The notes below the pieces were generated by a model. The model was given only the letters and a program-made list of their open reading frames with translations. It did no database searches and was not told where the DNA came from. The position numbers and the translations under genes are program-made. Shown here in pieces: positions 51,661 to 63,299 of a stretch of DNA of 64,000 nt. The stretch is from Candidatus Manganitrophus morganii (GTDB lineage Bacteria; Nitrospirota; Nitrospiria; SBBL01; Manganitrophaceae): assembly GCA_021651055.1 (NCBI GenBank), contig JAJHOH010000001.1, positions 3,038,001 through 3,102,000 of the forward strand. Direction: 5' to 3'. Numbering within the stretch: the first letter of the stretch is position 1; the number at the start of each line of letters is the position of its first letter.

Positions 51661-52064
51661 TTGACATTCTTGCCATTCGGTCGGGAATGTGTTAAGAAGG
51701 GGTAACCGAATGAGCCAACCCTCTCCCCTTTATGATAATTTCATCCACTCTCCGCTCGGGATAATCCTCCACCCGGAGAGCCTTTCTTCTCTCTGCCGGT
51801 GCCGGTCCGAATCCGATCTCCTCGACAAGATCGATCGATATCGGTTGCATCCGCAGAGGAACCCTCGACGGCTCGAACGTTCGTATCGTCCACTCGATCA
51901 TTTTGAATGAACCGATCCTTTTGAGGGTGGGATCTTTCTTCAGCCACGCATTGGGAAAGAAGGAAAATATCTGTTATATCTGCGCGTCGAACCTTCTCTC
52001 TTCTAGAGGAGAAGGGGCAATGCACGGGCGTGTTCAAAAACATTCAAAAACAAAGGAGGCATGA
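51661..52064. other. Intergenic stretch with a diverged palindromic repeat
   Basis: No convincing gene. Short open frames on both strands overlap one another and lack ribosome sites and domains. At 51975-52040 the sequence TGCGCGTCGAACCTT, a CCTTCTC/GAGAAGG hairpin, and GGGCGTGTTCAAAA resemble the ends of the repeat at 24.96-25.03 kb, with a different central palindrome. AAAGGAGG at the right end is the ribosome site of the next gene. Confidence 0.55.
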
Positions 52065-52889
52065 ATGGCCGATATTTACGAGATGAAAGTTCCGCGAGGG
52101 TTTTCAAACTTGCCCCGGTTGATCATCATCGGGGGGATCGTACTGTTTTTGTTGATTGTTCTCTTCAGCTCCTTTCAGGTGGTCGGGGCCGGGCAGCGGG
52201 GGGTCGTTTTCAGCAAGCTGAGCGGGATCAGGGATGTAACGCTGGGGGAAGGGCTTCACTTCAAGATTCCCTTTATCGAAGATGTCGTCCTGATCGATGT
52301 GAGGGTGCATAAGTCGCAAACCGCCGCGCCGGCGGCTTCGAAAGATTTGCAGAATGTCTCCTCGACCATCGCGGTGAATTTTCATATCGACCCAAGCAGC
52401 GCGCAGAAGGTTTACCAGGAGATCGGCCTTAGCTACAAGGAGCGGGTGATCGACCCCGCGGTTCAGGAAGCGGTCAAGGCGGTGACGGCGCATTTTACGG
52501 CGGAAGAGCTGATCACCCGGCGGGGCGAGGTCAAGGATGCGATCAAAGCGAATTTGACTGAACGGCTGGTCCAGTTTAATATTCTTGTAGACGAGTTTTC
52601 GATCGTCGATTTTTCGTTCTCCGAGGAATTCAATCGGGCGATCGAGGCGAAACAGACCGCCGAGCAGTCGGCATTAAAAGCAAAGCGGGATCTGGACCGG
52701 ATCAGGATCGAGGCGGAACAGCGGGTCACTCAGGCACGGGCCGAAGCAGACGGCCAACGGCTACAGCGAGAGACCCTCACCCCGATTTTGCTCCAACTTC
52801 GCGCAATCGAAAAATGGGACGGCAAGCTTCCTCAGGTCTCCGGTGGGGCGACCCCTTTTATTGATGTGAACACACTTAAAGTAAAGTAG
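52065..52889 (+). CDS. Prohibitin-like SPFH/Band 7 membrane protein
   Basis: This 274-residue protein has an N-terminal span (about 20-40), then an SPFH domain (about 45-215; GAGQRGVVFSKLSGIRDVTL, the prohibitin motif), a coiled coil (AIEAKQTAEQSALKAKRDLD) and an ending TPILLQLRAIEKWDGKLP. This is typical of bacterial prohibitin homologues that form membrane rings near FtsH-type proteases. A perfect AAAGGAGG lies before the ATG. No NfeD or FtsH gene is adjacent. Confidence 0.9.
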   Translation: MADIYEMKVPRGFSNLPRLIIIGGIVLFLLIVLFSSFQVVGAGQRGVVFSKLSGIRDVTLGEGLHFKIPFIEDVVLIDVRVHKSQTAAPAASKDLQNVSSTIAVNFHIDPSSAQKVYQEIGLSYKERVIDPAVQEAVKAVTAHFTAEELITRRGEVKDAIKANLTERLVQFNILVDEFSIVDFSFSEEFNRAIEAKQTAEQSALKAKRDLDRIRIEAEQRVTQARAEADGQRLQRETLTPILLQLRAIEKWDGKLPQVSGGATPFIDVNTLKVK

Positions 52890-52996
52890 GGACCGGAGGA
52901 GGAAAAGCGGAATCATGAGAACGGATCTGTTCTCTCACATCGATTCCGAACGCCGCGCGCTCAATTTTTAAGCGCGCATGATTCAGAGGTTTGTTC

Positions 52997-54427
52997 GTGG
53001 TTTTTCCCAGCGCCAGCCGCAGCGTAACGCTGCGGCTTAACTTCAAAAATAAAATCGGCATGCTCGGCCAGATCACGTCGGCGATCGGAGGGGCCGGCGG
53101 GGATATCGGCGCGATCGATATCGTCAGCGTCGATCGGGGGGTGATCACCCGGGATATCACCGTCAGCACACGGGATGAAGCGCACACGGCACGGATTGTC
53201 GAGGCGGTCAAGCGGATTCCGGGGGTCAATGTGGTTCACCTCTCCGACCGGACCTTCTTGCTTCATCTCGGGGGGAAAATCGAGATTGCAAATCGAATTC
53301 CGATCAAAACCCGCGATGATCTCTCACGCGTCTACACGCCGGGGGTGGCGCAGGTTTGTATGGCGATTCAGGAGGATAAGAACAAGGCCTTTGCCCTGAC
53401 CATCAAGAAGAACAGCGTGGCCGTAGTGACCGACGGCTCGGCGGTCTTGGGGCTGGGCAACATCGGACCGGAGGCGGCGTTGCCGGTGATGGAAGGGAAG
53501 GCGATGCTCTTCAAAGAGTTCGCCGGGATCGACGCCTATCCGATCTGTCTTACCACGCAAGATCCGGACGAAATCGTCGAGACGGTCCAGCGGATTGCCA
53601 CCGGCTTCGGCGGGATTAATTTGGAAGATATTTCTTCGCCCCGTTGCTTCGAAATCGAGCGGCGTCTGAAGAAGACGCTCGATATCCCGGTTTTTCACGA
53701 TGATCAGCATGGGACCGCCGTGGTGGTTTTGGCCGCGTTGTTGAACGCCGTGAGGATCGTAAAAAAGAAGCTGGAGGATCTCAAAGTCGTCGTGAACGGC
53801 GTGGGGGCCGCGGGCACCGCGATCATCGACATGCTTCTTTCTTCCGGGGTAAAGCGGATCATCGGCTGCGATCGGGACGGCATCCTCTGTGCCGGCCGAA
53901 GAGTCGAGATGAACCCGGTGATGCGCCGGTATGCGAAGCGAACCAATCCGGAGCGGGTAAAAGGGAAACTGGAGGATGCGCTCGTCGGGGCCGACGTCTT
54001 CATCGGTGTTTCGGTCGCCGGCGTCCTCCACGCCGCCGCGGTGAAGAAGATGGCGCGCGATCCGATCGTTTTCGCCCTGGCCAATCCGTCCCCCGAGATC
54101 ATGCCGGAGGAGGCGGAGGGGATCGTCCGGATCATGGCGACGGGACGATCAGACTATCCCAACCAGATCAACAACGTCCTCGCCTTTCCCGGGATTTTCC
54201 GGGGCGCCTTGGATGTCCGCGCCTCCGAGATCAACGACGCGATGAATCTCGCCGCGGCGGAGGCGATCGCCTCCGTGATTCGAAAAGACGAGCTCTCCGA
54301 AGATTATATTGTTCCCGGCGTCTTTAACCGAAAGGTCGCAAAGGTGGTTGCGCAGGCGGTCTCGAAAGCGGCCACCGAAACCGGCGTCGCCCGCCGGGAA
54401 AAGAAGATCACGAACAATCAAGAATAA
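52997..54427 (+). CDS. NAD-dependent malic enzyme with N-terminal ACT domain
   Basis: This 476-residue enzyme starts at the GTG at 52997, which has AGAGG 7 bases upstream; a TTG at 52991 is an alternative. An ACT-like region (about 5-80, VTLRLNFKNKIGMLGQITSA) suggests ligand control. The malic domain has SRVYTPGVAQ, the Lys-containing VTDGSAVLGLGNIGPEA, and FHDDQHGTA; the NAD domain has NGVGAAGTA. It converts malate to pyruvate plus CO2. A 23-base palindrome (53012-53034) lies in the first codons. Confidence 0.92.
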   Translation: MVFPSASRSVTLRLNFKNKIGMLGQITSAIGGAGGDIGAIDIVSVDRGVITRDITVSTRDEAHTARIVEAVKRIPGVNVVHLSDRTFLLHLGGKIEIANRIPIKTRDDLSRVYTPGVAQVCMAIQEDKNKAFALTIKKNSVAVVTDGSAVLGLGNIGPEAALPVMEGKAMLFKEFAGIDAYPICLTTQDPDEIVETVQRIATGFGGINLEDISSPRCFEIERRLKKTLDIPVFHDDQHGTAVVVLAALLNAVRIVKKKLEDLKVVVNGVGAAGTAIIDMLLSSGVKRIIGCDRDGILCAGRRVEMNPVMRRYAKRTNPERVKGKLEDALVGADVFIGVSVAGVLHAAAVKKMARDPIVFALANPSPEIMPEEAEGIVRIMATGRSDYPNQINNVLAFPGIFRGALDVRASEINDAMNLAAAEAIASVIRKDELSEDYIVPGVFNRKVAKVVAQAVSKAATETGVARREKKITNNQE

Positions 54428-54510
54428 ACCGAGATCGGTTCTCCGGATGTTGAGAATCGACCTGCCGTCCGTTGCGGAACCCAATCCAGCCCGTTAAAAT
54501 CGACCCTTCC

Positions 54511-54539
54511 TTGACAAGATCGGCACCGTGCGATTTACT
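54511..54539 (+). promoter_or_regulatory. Sigma-70 promoter of the kinase-HDOD-GAF gene
   Basis: TTGACA (54511-54516) and TTTACT (54534-54539) with a 17-base spacer, about 80 bases before the GTG start. Confidence 0.6.
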
Positions 54540-54619
54540 TGTTTACGGGTCTTCTTCCCTCTTTTTCCTCAATGCTTCAATAAAGCATATCCCGACCATC
54601 ACGATAGGGGCGACCGGAA

Positions 54620-57289
<2,670 letters not shown>

Positions 57290-57335
57290 GGTAGAAATGA
57301 GACTGTCGGGCGGGCGGCCGTCGCGGTGGAGCTGT

Positions 57336-58181
57336 TTACTCCGGGATTTTTTCCGCCGATTCCTTGCGAAACGCGCTCCGCCGCCGCTTCGGTGAAAAGA
57401 GGACCGAGAGGAAGAAGAAGAGCGTTGCCAGGAGAACGATCGTCGATCCGGAGGGGAGGTCGAACCAGTAAGAGAGAATCACCCCCGCCCAGGAAGAAGA
57501 GATGCCGATGAAGATGGAGATGATCATCATCGTTCTCATCTTGGTCGCCCACTGCTGGGCCGCGGCGGCCGGGATGACTAACAGTGCGAAGACCAAAATC
57601 GCCCCGACCGCTTGAAGCGAAATGACGATCGTCAGCGAAATCAGATTCAGCAGCAGAAAAAAGAGATTGCGGGCCGGAATGCCGCTCGCCTCGGCCATCT
57701 CCTGGTCGAACGAGATAAAGTGGAACTCCTTGAAGAAGAGGAAGATCGTCAGGAGGATGCCGAGGGAGAGAAGGAGAATCACCTTCAAATCCGACGGGGT
57801 GACCGAGAGGATGCTTCCGAAGAGGTAGCCGTAGACCTCCGGATTGTACGCCTTCATCAGGCCGATAAAGAGAATGGCCAGCGCCATCGTCAAGGTGTAG
57901 AAGATCCCGATCGAGACATCCGGCTTCATCTTTCCGGTCTGTTGCAGGTAGCCGGTGATCCAGACGGTGGAGAGGCCGAAGAGAACGGCCATCAAGAGAG
58001 GGTTCGCCCCGATCAGGAAGGCGAGCGCCACCCCCGCAAAAGCGGCATGCGCCGTCCCCGCCCCGATAAAGGAAAGCCCCTTCAAGACGACGAAGACCCC
58101 GATGACCGAGCAGACCAGCCCGATTAAGAAAGAGGCGAGCAGCGCCCGCTGCATGAAACCGTATGACAGCATTTCAAGCAT
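57336..58181 (-). CDS. znuB: Zinc/manganese ABC transporter permease
   Basis: This 281-residue permease of the ABC-3 family has eight or nine spans, starting with MLEMLSYGFMQRALLASFLIGL and GTAHAAFAGVALAF in the middle. It is the last gene of a minus-strand znuA-znuC-znuB operon, one base after the ATPase gene. The metal could be Zn or Mn; the sequence cannot decide. Confidence 0.9.
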   Translation of the reverse strand: MLEMLSYGFMQRALLASFLIGLVCSVIGVFVVLKGLSFIGAGTAHAAFAGVALAFLIGANPLLMAVLFGLSTVWITGYLQQTGKMKPDVSIGIFYTLTMALAILFIGLMKAYNPEVYGYLFGSILSVTPSDLKVILLLSLGILLTIFLFFKEFHFISFDQEMAEASGIPARNLFFLLLNLISLTIVISLQAVGAILVFALLVIPAAAAQQWATKMRTMMIISIFIGISSSWAGVILSYWFDLPSGSTIVLLATLFFFLSVLFSPKRRRSAFRKESAEKIPE

Positions 58182-58182
58182 A

Positions 58183-59013
58183 TCAGTGATGATGGTGGTC
58201 GCTCATGATGACGTAGGGTCCCTTCTCCCGTTCGGCGAGGATGGTCTCTTTGCCGTATACGCTGGAGAGAATCTCCTGCTTTAAAATTTCGCGGGGAGGC
58301 CCCTTCCCGTAGAGCCGGGTTTTTAAGAGAATCAGAGAGTCGACGACAGGGCTGATGATGTTGATGTCGTGCGTCACGAAAACAATCGTCAGGCCGTAGT
58401 TCTGATGCAGGCTCCGAATCAGATCGATCAGATGATGCTGCGCGGTGGCGTCGATCCCGGTGGTCGGCTCGTCCAGCAAAAGGATCTGGGGACGTTGGGC
58501 CAGCGCCCGCGCGATGAGGACGCGCTGTTGCTGTCCGCCGGAGAGACTGCCGAAGGGGAGATCCTTCAACGGTTCGACGCCGACCGCTTGCAGCGACTCG
58601 AAGACGATTTCCCGGTCTGCCTTCGAAGGGCGGCGAAAGAGCCCAATCGCGGCATAGCGGCCCATCATCACTACTTCCCACGCGGTGATCGGGTAATGGG
58701 GGTCGATCAGTTCCTTTTGGGGGAGATATCCGATGCGGGCGCGATGCTCGCAGCGCAAGGCATGGCATTCGCAATCAAAGATCTGGACGCTTCCTGAAAC
58801 CGGATGGACAAGGCCGAGGACCGCTTTGAGGAAGGTGGTCTTTCCGGAGCCGTTCGGCCCGATGACGCCGGCAAACTCCCCTTCCATGATATCCAGGGTG
58901 ATCTCTTCCAGGGCAACCCGGTTTGCAAAGGCGAATGTGGCATGGACAAAATGGATGATCGGTTTGGCGGCGGTTTGCGGCGTCGGAACCGCTTTCAAGA
59001 CGGGATGGGCCAT
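58183..59013 (-). CDS. znuC: Zinc/manganese ABC transporter ATPase
   Basis: This 276-residue ATPase has Walker A GPNGSGKT at residues 52-59, signature LSGGQQQRV and Walker B LLLDEPTTGID. The last residues are SDHHHH, a natural His-rich tail that could bind metal. Its start overlaps the stop of the binding-protein gene. A standard partner of the ABC-3 permease downstream. Confidence 0.92.
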   Translation of the reverse strand: MAHPVLKAVPTPQTAAKPIIHFVHATFAFANRVALEEITLDIMEGEFAGVIGPNGSGKTTFLKAVLGLVHPVSGSVQIFDCECHALRCEHRARIGYLPQKELIDPHYPITAWEVVMMGRYAAIGLFRRPSKADREIVFESLQAVGVEPLKDLPFGSLSGGQQQRVLIARALAQRPQILLLDEPTTGIDATAQHHLIDLIRSLHQNYGLTIVFVTHDINIISPVVDSLILLKTRLYGKGPPREILKQEILSSVYGKETILAEREKGPYVIMSDHHHH

Positions 59014-59969
59014 TAAGATCCTCCCAATGCCTTGATCAAGGTCTCGGTGTTATAACGGATCAGGTCGACATAACTCTCGGTTCCCGGAAGGGCGCCCGTC
59101 AATGGGGAGAGAACGACCACCTTGGCCCCCGTCTCCTGGGAGAGGGTTTGGGGAACCTTCGGGTTGAGCTGTGGCTCCGAGACGATCACTTTCACCTTCT
59201 CCCGCTTTATCAACTTGATCAATTGGCCGAGATGTTTGGCCGACGGCTCGGTGCCGACCTGGGTCAGAATATCTCCTTTGATGACAAAGCCGAACCGCCG
59301 GGCATAGTAGGGCCACGCCGGATGATGGGTGACGATGTTTCGGTTCGGCAGGCGGTTCACCTTTTTCTTCAGCTCCGCTTCGAGCGATTCCAGTTCCATG
59401 ATGTAGCGCGACTGATTTTTCAGGTATTCGCCGCGGTGGGCCGGATCGAGGCGGATCAACTCATCCGTAATGTGCCTGATCATTATTTTAACATTTTCCG
59501 GATCGAGCCAGATATGAGGATTCCCCATCGTATGTTGTTCTTTGAAGGCATGCTGCGGGTCGATGGTTTTGTCCCGGTGCTCTCGTTCGGGCCGTTCGGC
59601 GTGATCGCGGATGAGTCCCACCCCGTCGGAGGTGGTGACGATCCTCAAATCGGGGCGGTCGGCATTTTTGATCAGGGCGTTGACCCAGATCTCTAAACCC
59701 AATCCGATCTTGACCAGCAGTTTCGCTTCTTTAACGGCAAGGAGGTCGCTCGGCTTGGGGGTGTAGGTATGCTCGCTTTCCATGCCGGTGATCAGCGACT
59801 TGACCGCGACACGGGAACCGCCGATCTGTTCCGTGAAATCTTTAAGGACCGGGAGGGTCACCACGATCGGGATCTTATCTTCCGCATGGAGTCCGGTCGC
59901 AAAGAGAAGGCTTCCCAGGAGGAGAACCGCTTGGAAGGACAACTTTTTATGCTGTCGGCCGAAAAGCAT
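59013..59969 (-). CDS. znuA: Zinc/manganese ABC transporter substrate-binding protein
   Basis: This 318-residue protein has a signal peptide (about 1-29) and the metal ligands expected in cluster A-I proteins: His in SEHTYTP, NPHIWLDPENV, HHPAWPY and a late acidic residue. A short His-containing loop (EHRDKTIDPQHAFKEQH) precedes NPHIW, smaller than in many ZnuA. First gene of the operon; its promoter overlaps the leader. Confidence 0.9.
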   Translation of the reverse strand: MLFGRQHKKLSFQAVLLLGSLLFATGLHAEDKIPIVVTLPVLKDFTEQIGGSRVAVKSLITGMESEHTYTPKPSDLLAVKEAKLLVKIGLGLEIWVNALIKNADRPDLRIVTTSDGVGLIRDHAERPEREHRDKTIDPQHAFKEQHTMGNPHIWLDPENVKIMIRHITDELIRLDPAHRGEYLKNQSRYIMELESLEAELKKKVNRLPNRNIVTHHPAWPYYARRFGFVIKGDILTQVGTEPSAKHLGQLIKLIKREKVKVIVSEPQLNPKVPQTLSQETGAKVVVLSPLTGALPGTESYVDLIRYNTETLIKALGGS

Positions 59970-59975
59970 CGCGAA

Positions 59976-60004
59976 AAAATAACACCATGTGAGGAATAAG
60001 TCAA
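59976..60004 (-). promoter_or_regulatory. Promoter of the znuA operon
   Basis: On the minus strand, TTGACT (60004-59999) and TATTTT (59981-59976) with a 17-base spacer. The ATG follows only about 7 bases after the -10, so the message may be almost leaderless. No clear Zur or MntR box was recognised. Confidence 0.55.
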
Positions 60005-60047
60005 ATCGAATTCCGATAGAGGATGATCGACAATCCGGCCGATCGCC

Positions 60048-60389
60048 TTACAGTTTTTCCCGCTCTTGATCGGCCTTGGCCGCCCAGACAAAGTCGCTCT
60101 CGGTCAGGCCGTTGATTTTATGCGTCCAGATGATCAATTTGACCTTTCCCCAGGCCAGATAGATGTCGGGGTGATGGAACTGCGCCTCGGCCAGCTCGCC
60201 GACCCGAATCGTAAAATCGAGCGCCTGCCGAAAATTGGGGAAGGTGTACTCCTTTTCGAGATGATGTTCGTCGATCACTTTCCAGCCGTTTCCGAGTTTT
60301 TCCAGGAGATTGGATAGCTCTTTCCCCTTCAGCGGAGGAATGCCTCCCTTACAGGGGATACATTCTTTCTGCGCCAATTCACTCGCCAT
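60048..60389 (-). CDS. phhB: 4a-hydroxytetrahydrobiopterin dehydratase (PCD/DCoH)
   Basis: This 113-residue protein has the PCD signature EKEYTFPNFRQALDF, then AEAQFHHPDIYLAWGKV and WTHKINGLTESD, with the catalytic HHP His pair. It recycles pterin cofactor; in bacteria without aromatic hydroxylases it may serve molybdopterin-related or other roles. No hydroxylase gene is visible. ATG after GGAGGTCATC. Confidence 0.92.
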   Translation of the reverse strand: MASELAQKECIPCKGGIPPLKGKELSNLLEKLGNGWKVIDEHHLEKEYTFPNFRQALDFTIRVGELAEAQFHHPDIYLAWGKVKLIIWTHKINGLTESDFVWAAKADQEREKL

Positions 60390-60531
60390 GATGACCTCCT
60401 CTGTCCACCTTACGGTAGAGGCGTCCCGCCGGGGATGTCTCTACGACCACGATCACGATAACATGCCGTCTCTTTCCGGAGCAAGTCATTCCTCTTGACC
60501 TTTCCGGTTAAATTCGGTAGCCTTCCGCCTT

Positions 60532-61701
60532 GTGAAGGTCATCGGCCTCATATCGGGAACTTCTTCGGACGGCATCGATGCCGCTCTGGTCGATATCCGA
60601 AAAAATCGAGGGCGGGTTCAATTGGACCTGATCGCCTTCGAGGTTTATCCCTATCCGAAATCTCTCCCGCGGCAATTAATCGATCTGGCCTCCGGTTTCC
60701 CTCAATCGATTGCGAACGTCTGCCATCTGAATTTTTACGTCGGCGAGCTCTTCGCCGAGGCGGCGCGGGAGATTGCCCGGAAGGGGCGGGTGCGTCTTGG
60801 CAAAATTGAATTGATCGGATCGCATGGACAGACGGTTCATCATCTTCCGGTGCCGAAGCGGGAAGGCAAGCGTGCGATCCGCTCCACCCTCCAGATCGGG
60901 GAGCCGTCTGTGATCGCCGAGCGGACGGGAATTACCACCATCGCCGACTTTCGCCCCCGCGATATGGCCGCAGGAGGCGAGGGGGCGCCGCTGACCCCCT
61001 ATCTTCATTTCCTTCTCCTTTCCAATCCAAAACGGTCGCGCGCCGTCGTGAACATTGGGGGGATCAGCAATGTCACCTATCTGAAGGCGGGCGCGGCTCT
61101 TGATAAGACGGTGGCCTTCGATATGGGGCCGGGGAACATGGTGATCGACGGGTTGGTCCGGACCCTCACCGGGAAGGAGTTCGACGAAGGGGGGAAGATG
61201 GCGCGCCGGGGAAAAGCGGACGCGGCCCTTTTGTCGGAATTGATGCGCCATCCTTTTATCCGAAGAAAGCCGCCGAAGAGCACCGGCCGCGAGGTCTTCG
61301 GGGCGTCGATGGTGGCGTCGATTCTCCAATCGACCCGGATGCGCCGTCTCCCGCCGGAAGATCTGGTGGCGACGGCGACCGCATTTACCGCTTCGGCGAT
61401 CTCCGAGAACATTCGCCGGTTCATCTTAAAACGGGGAAGCCTTCACGAGGTGATCGTCGGGGGGGGCGGGGTGCGGAATCCGGTCCTGATGGAGCGCCTT
61501 TCCGAGCTGCTCGCTCCCATCCCCGTTCAACCGTTCGAGGCGTTCGGCCACGAAAGCCGCGCCATCGAAGCGATGACCTTCGCCCTCTTTGCCTATCAAA
61601 CATTCCACGGCCAACCGACGAACATCCCCTCCGTGACCGGGGCGCGACGGCCCGTCCTTTTGGGAAAAATTGTTCCGGGAGCTTCTTTCAATCTGAAATA
61701 A
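60532..61701 (+). CDS. anmK: Anhydro-N-acetylmuramic acid kinase
   Basis: This 389-residue kinase starts with GTG at 60532 (MKVIGLISGTSSDGIDAALV). Motifs: the ATP-binding GTSSDGID at the N-terminus, the anhydroMurNAc-binding ADFRPRDMAAGGEGAPLTPY, NIGGISNVT, and the C-terminal GGGGVRNP. It phosphorylates anhydroMurNAc during cell-wall recycling. A weak promoter (TTGACC 60495, TAGCCT 60518) lies upstream. Confidence 0.95.
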   Translation: MKVIGLISGTSSDGIDAALVDIRKNRGRVQLDLIAFEVYPYPKSLPRQLIDLASGFPQSIANVCHLNFYVGELFAEAAREIARKGRVRLGKIELIGSHGQTVHHLPVPKREGKRAIRSTLQIGEPSVIAERTGITTIADFRPRDMAAGGEGAPLTPYLHFLLLSNPKRSRAVVNIGGISNVTYLKAGAALDKTVAFDMGPGNMVIDGLVRTLTGKEFDEGGKMARRGKADAALLSELMRHPFIRRKPPKSTGREVFGASMVASILQSTRMRRLPPEDLVATATAFTASAISENIRRFILKRGSLHEVIVGGGGVRNPVLMERLSELLAPIPVQPFEAFGHESRAIEAMTFALFAYQTFHGQPTNIPSVTGARRPVLLGKIVPGASFNLK

Positions 61702-61709
61702 TCCACTGA

Positions 61710-61744
61710 GCCGCCGCCGCTTCCATTTCGAAAGCGGCAGCGGC
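61710..61744. terminator. Bidirectional stem-loop between convergent genes
   Basis: GCCGCCGCCGCTT and AAGCGGCAGCGGC form a 13-base stem with one mismatch around CCATTTCG-like loop bases. It lies between anmK and the convergent ferritin-like gene and could end transcription in both directions. Confidence 0.5.
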
Positions 61745-61780
61745 CTTCAATGATAAAGCCCTGACTGATAAACGGGACAA

Positions 61781-63076
61781 TTACGCCGCCCGCGCCCCGT
61801 ATTGCGGCTTCACCTCCTCGGCCCGCTCCGGCGCCGTGTTGGGGGCTTTCTCGGCGTCGAGTGATCTCAGGCGGATCTCGGCGGTCCGCTTCGCTAATGC
61901 TTCGCTTGCCCGGACGAGCTCCTGTCCGGCCGACTCCATTCTCAGTCGAACGACCTCCTCAGAAGGGGCTCCGGACGCGTTGACGATCCGTTGATAGGCG
62001 TAGCTCGGCCAGTTGCTCGGAAGCGCGTCGATTCGCGCGAACGCGCCGTCGGGCATCAATCGTTTGTTGACCGTGTTGAAGAGGACATCGGCGACATACG
62101 CTTTGTTTTCCTCAAACGTGCCGGGGGTCGGAAGGGTTGTTCCGACGATCTCTTCCGGATCGCGTTTGTCGTACTTCTTGAGCATCTCGCCGGAGATCCT
62201 CAAATGTTCCAATTCGTAGCCGAGGAACATCTCCCAGATCTGCTTCAGCTTCGGATCGACTTCCGTCGTGTAGCAGGCATAATAATTGGCGCACTCCACA
62301 AATTCATGGCAGACCCATTTCTCATGCCAGGTTTCGTTGGGATCCATCAGCGATTCATACTGCGTGACATGCTCCTCTTCGACCTCCGAAATTTCGGCGT
62401 ACAGCTCCCTTAAATCGGGACTCCCATACTCAAACCCATGTTCTTTATAGAAGAGGGCGGTCTGCTGCTCCGCCGAGAGGAGGGTGAGGATGTTCGCTTT
62501 CGAGATCGGATTCGCCTGGTTCTTCTCGTAGTGTTTTCGCAGGCGAAGGATCGGATCGTTGTGATGATCCTGTGTGGGCCTGCCGGGAAAAACATCCGTT
62601 TTTCCTTGAAGGATTTCGTCCGGATCTTTCCCCTCGATCAGGTCGAGCATCTGGGCGAAACGAAATAGATGATCGAAATCTTCAAGAAGTCCGAAATCGA
62701 ACACTTCCTTTACGTAAGGATCGGGCTCGGTGCGGGCCAAGTAGGCGGTGAGATCGATCGCCACCTGCTCGTAGGCGATGCTCGTCTCCAAAATTGTCTG
62801 GTCCGGCGGGTTGAGCCAGTTGATCGTGACCTGCTGCTGGTGCTCCACCCGCCGCGTTTCGGCGAGGCGCGCCTGAATCTCCTTATTGTCGGTGTTTCGG
62901 GCGAAGGAATGTTTGAAGAACCACCCTTCGTTCTCGATTCCGTTCATGAGGATAATCCGGGTGCGGGTATAGGCATCGACCTGCTGTTTTCGATAGGGGA
63001 GCAGGGCGATCTGCTTCCAGTTTCGGATCTGTTTTTCCAGAGGGATCCCTCTCTCTTTGAATGGGTTCATCGCCAT
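61781..63076 (-). CDS. Large ferritin-like putative di-iron protein
   Basis: This 431-residue protein is almost all helical. The C-terminal half has two ExxH motifs, EEEH (233-236) and ELEH (288-291), with extra candidate ligands Glu203 and Glu261 on intervening helices, as in ferritin-like four-helix di-iron sites. The N-terminal half has similar but weaker motifs (VEHQQQ at about 77-82, EDFDH 132-136), suggesting an internal duplication. I know no named family of this exact form. ATG after GAAGGAGTGAG on the minus strand. Confidence 0.7.
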   Translation of the reverse strand: MAMNPFKERGIPLEKQIRNWKQIALLPYRKQQVDAYTRTRIILMNGIENEGWFFKHSFARNTDNKEIQARLAETRRVEHQQQVTINWLNPPDQTILETSIAYEQVAIDLTAYLARTEPDPYVKEVFDFGLLEDFDHLFRFAQMLDLIEGKDPDEILQGKTDVFPGRPTQDHHNDPILRLRKHYEKNQANPISKANILTLLSAEQQTALFYKEHGFEYGSPDLRELYAEISEVEEEHVTQYESLMDPNETWHEKWVCHEFVECANYYACYTTEVDPKLKQIWEMFLGYELEHLRISGEMLKKYDKRDPEEIVGTTLPTPGTFEENKAYVADVLFNTVNKRLMPDGAFARIDALPSNWPSYAYQRIVNASGAPSEEVVRLRMESAGQELVRASEALAKRTAEIRLRSLDAEKAPNTAPERAEEVKPQYGARAA

Positions 63077-63299
63077 TTCTCACTCCTTCGGTTAGAGGTT
63101 GTTTTATTGGATTGAGGTTTTAGAAGAAAGCGCACTGCTCGACGTGTCTGGTGAAACAGCAAAATGAGTGCCAGTAGAAATGAGGTGAGGAGAGATGCTC
63201 TTTTGTTTTTTTATCGGAGTGGAATGGCAATGAATTCGGAAGTGAGAAGAAATGAATCGGTTCGATCTTTCTTGAGTGGGGCGGGTGATCAGAAAAGGA
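63077..63299. other. Intergenic stretch, no feature seen
   Basis: The 223 bases between the ferritin-like and TenA-like genes show no convincing gene, repeat or terminator. The ribosome site of the ferritin-like gene is at its left end. Confidence 0.5.

Noticed and set aside
51689-52043. Overlapping small open frames on both strands before the prohibitin-like gene
   Set aside because: They overlap the repeat element and the promoter of the minus-strand gene, and no start has a good ribosome site.
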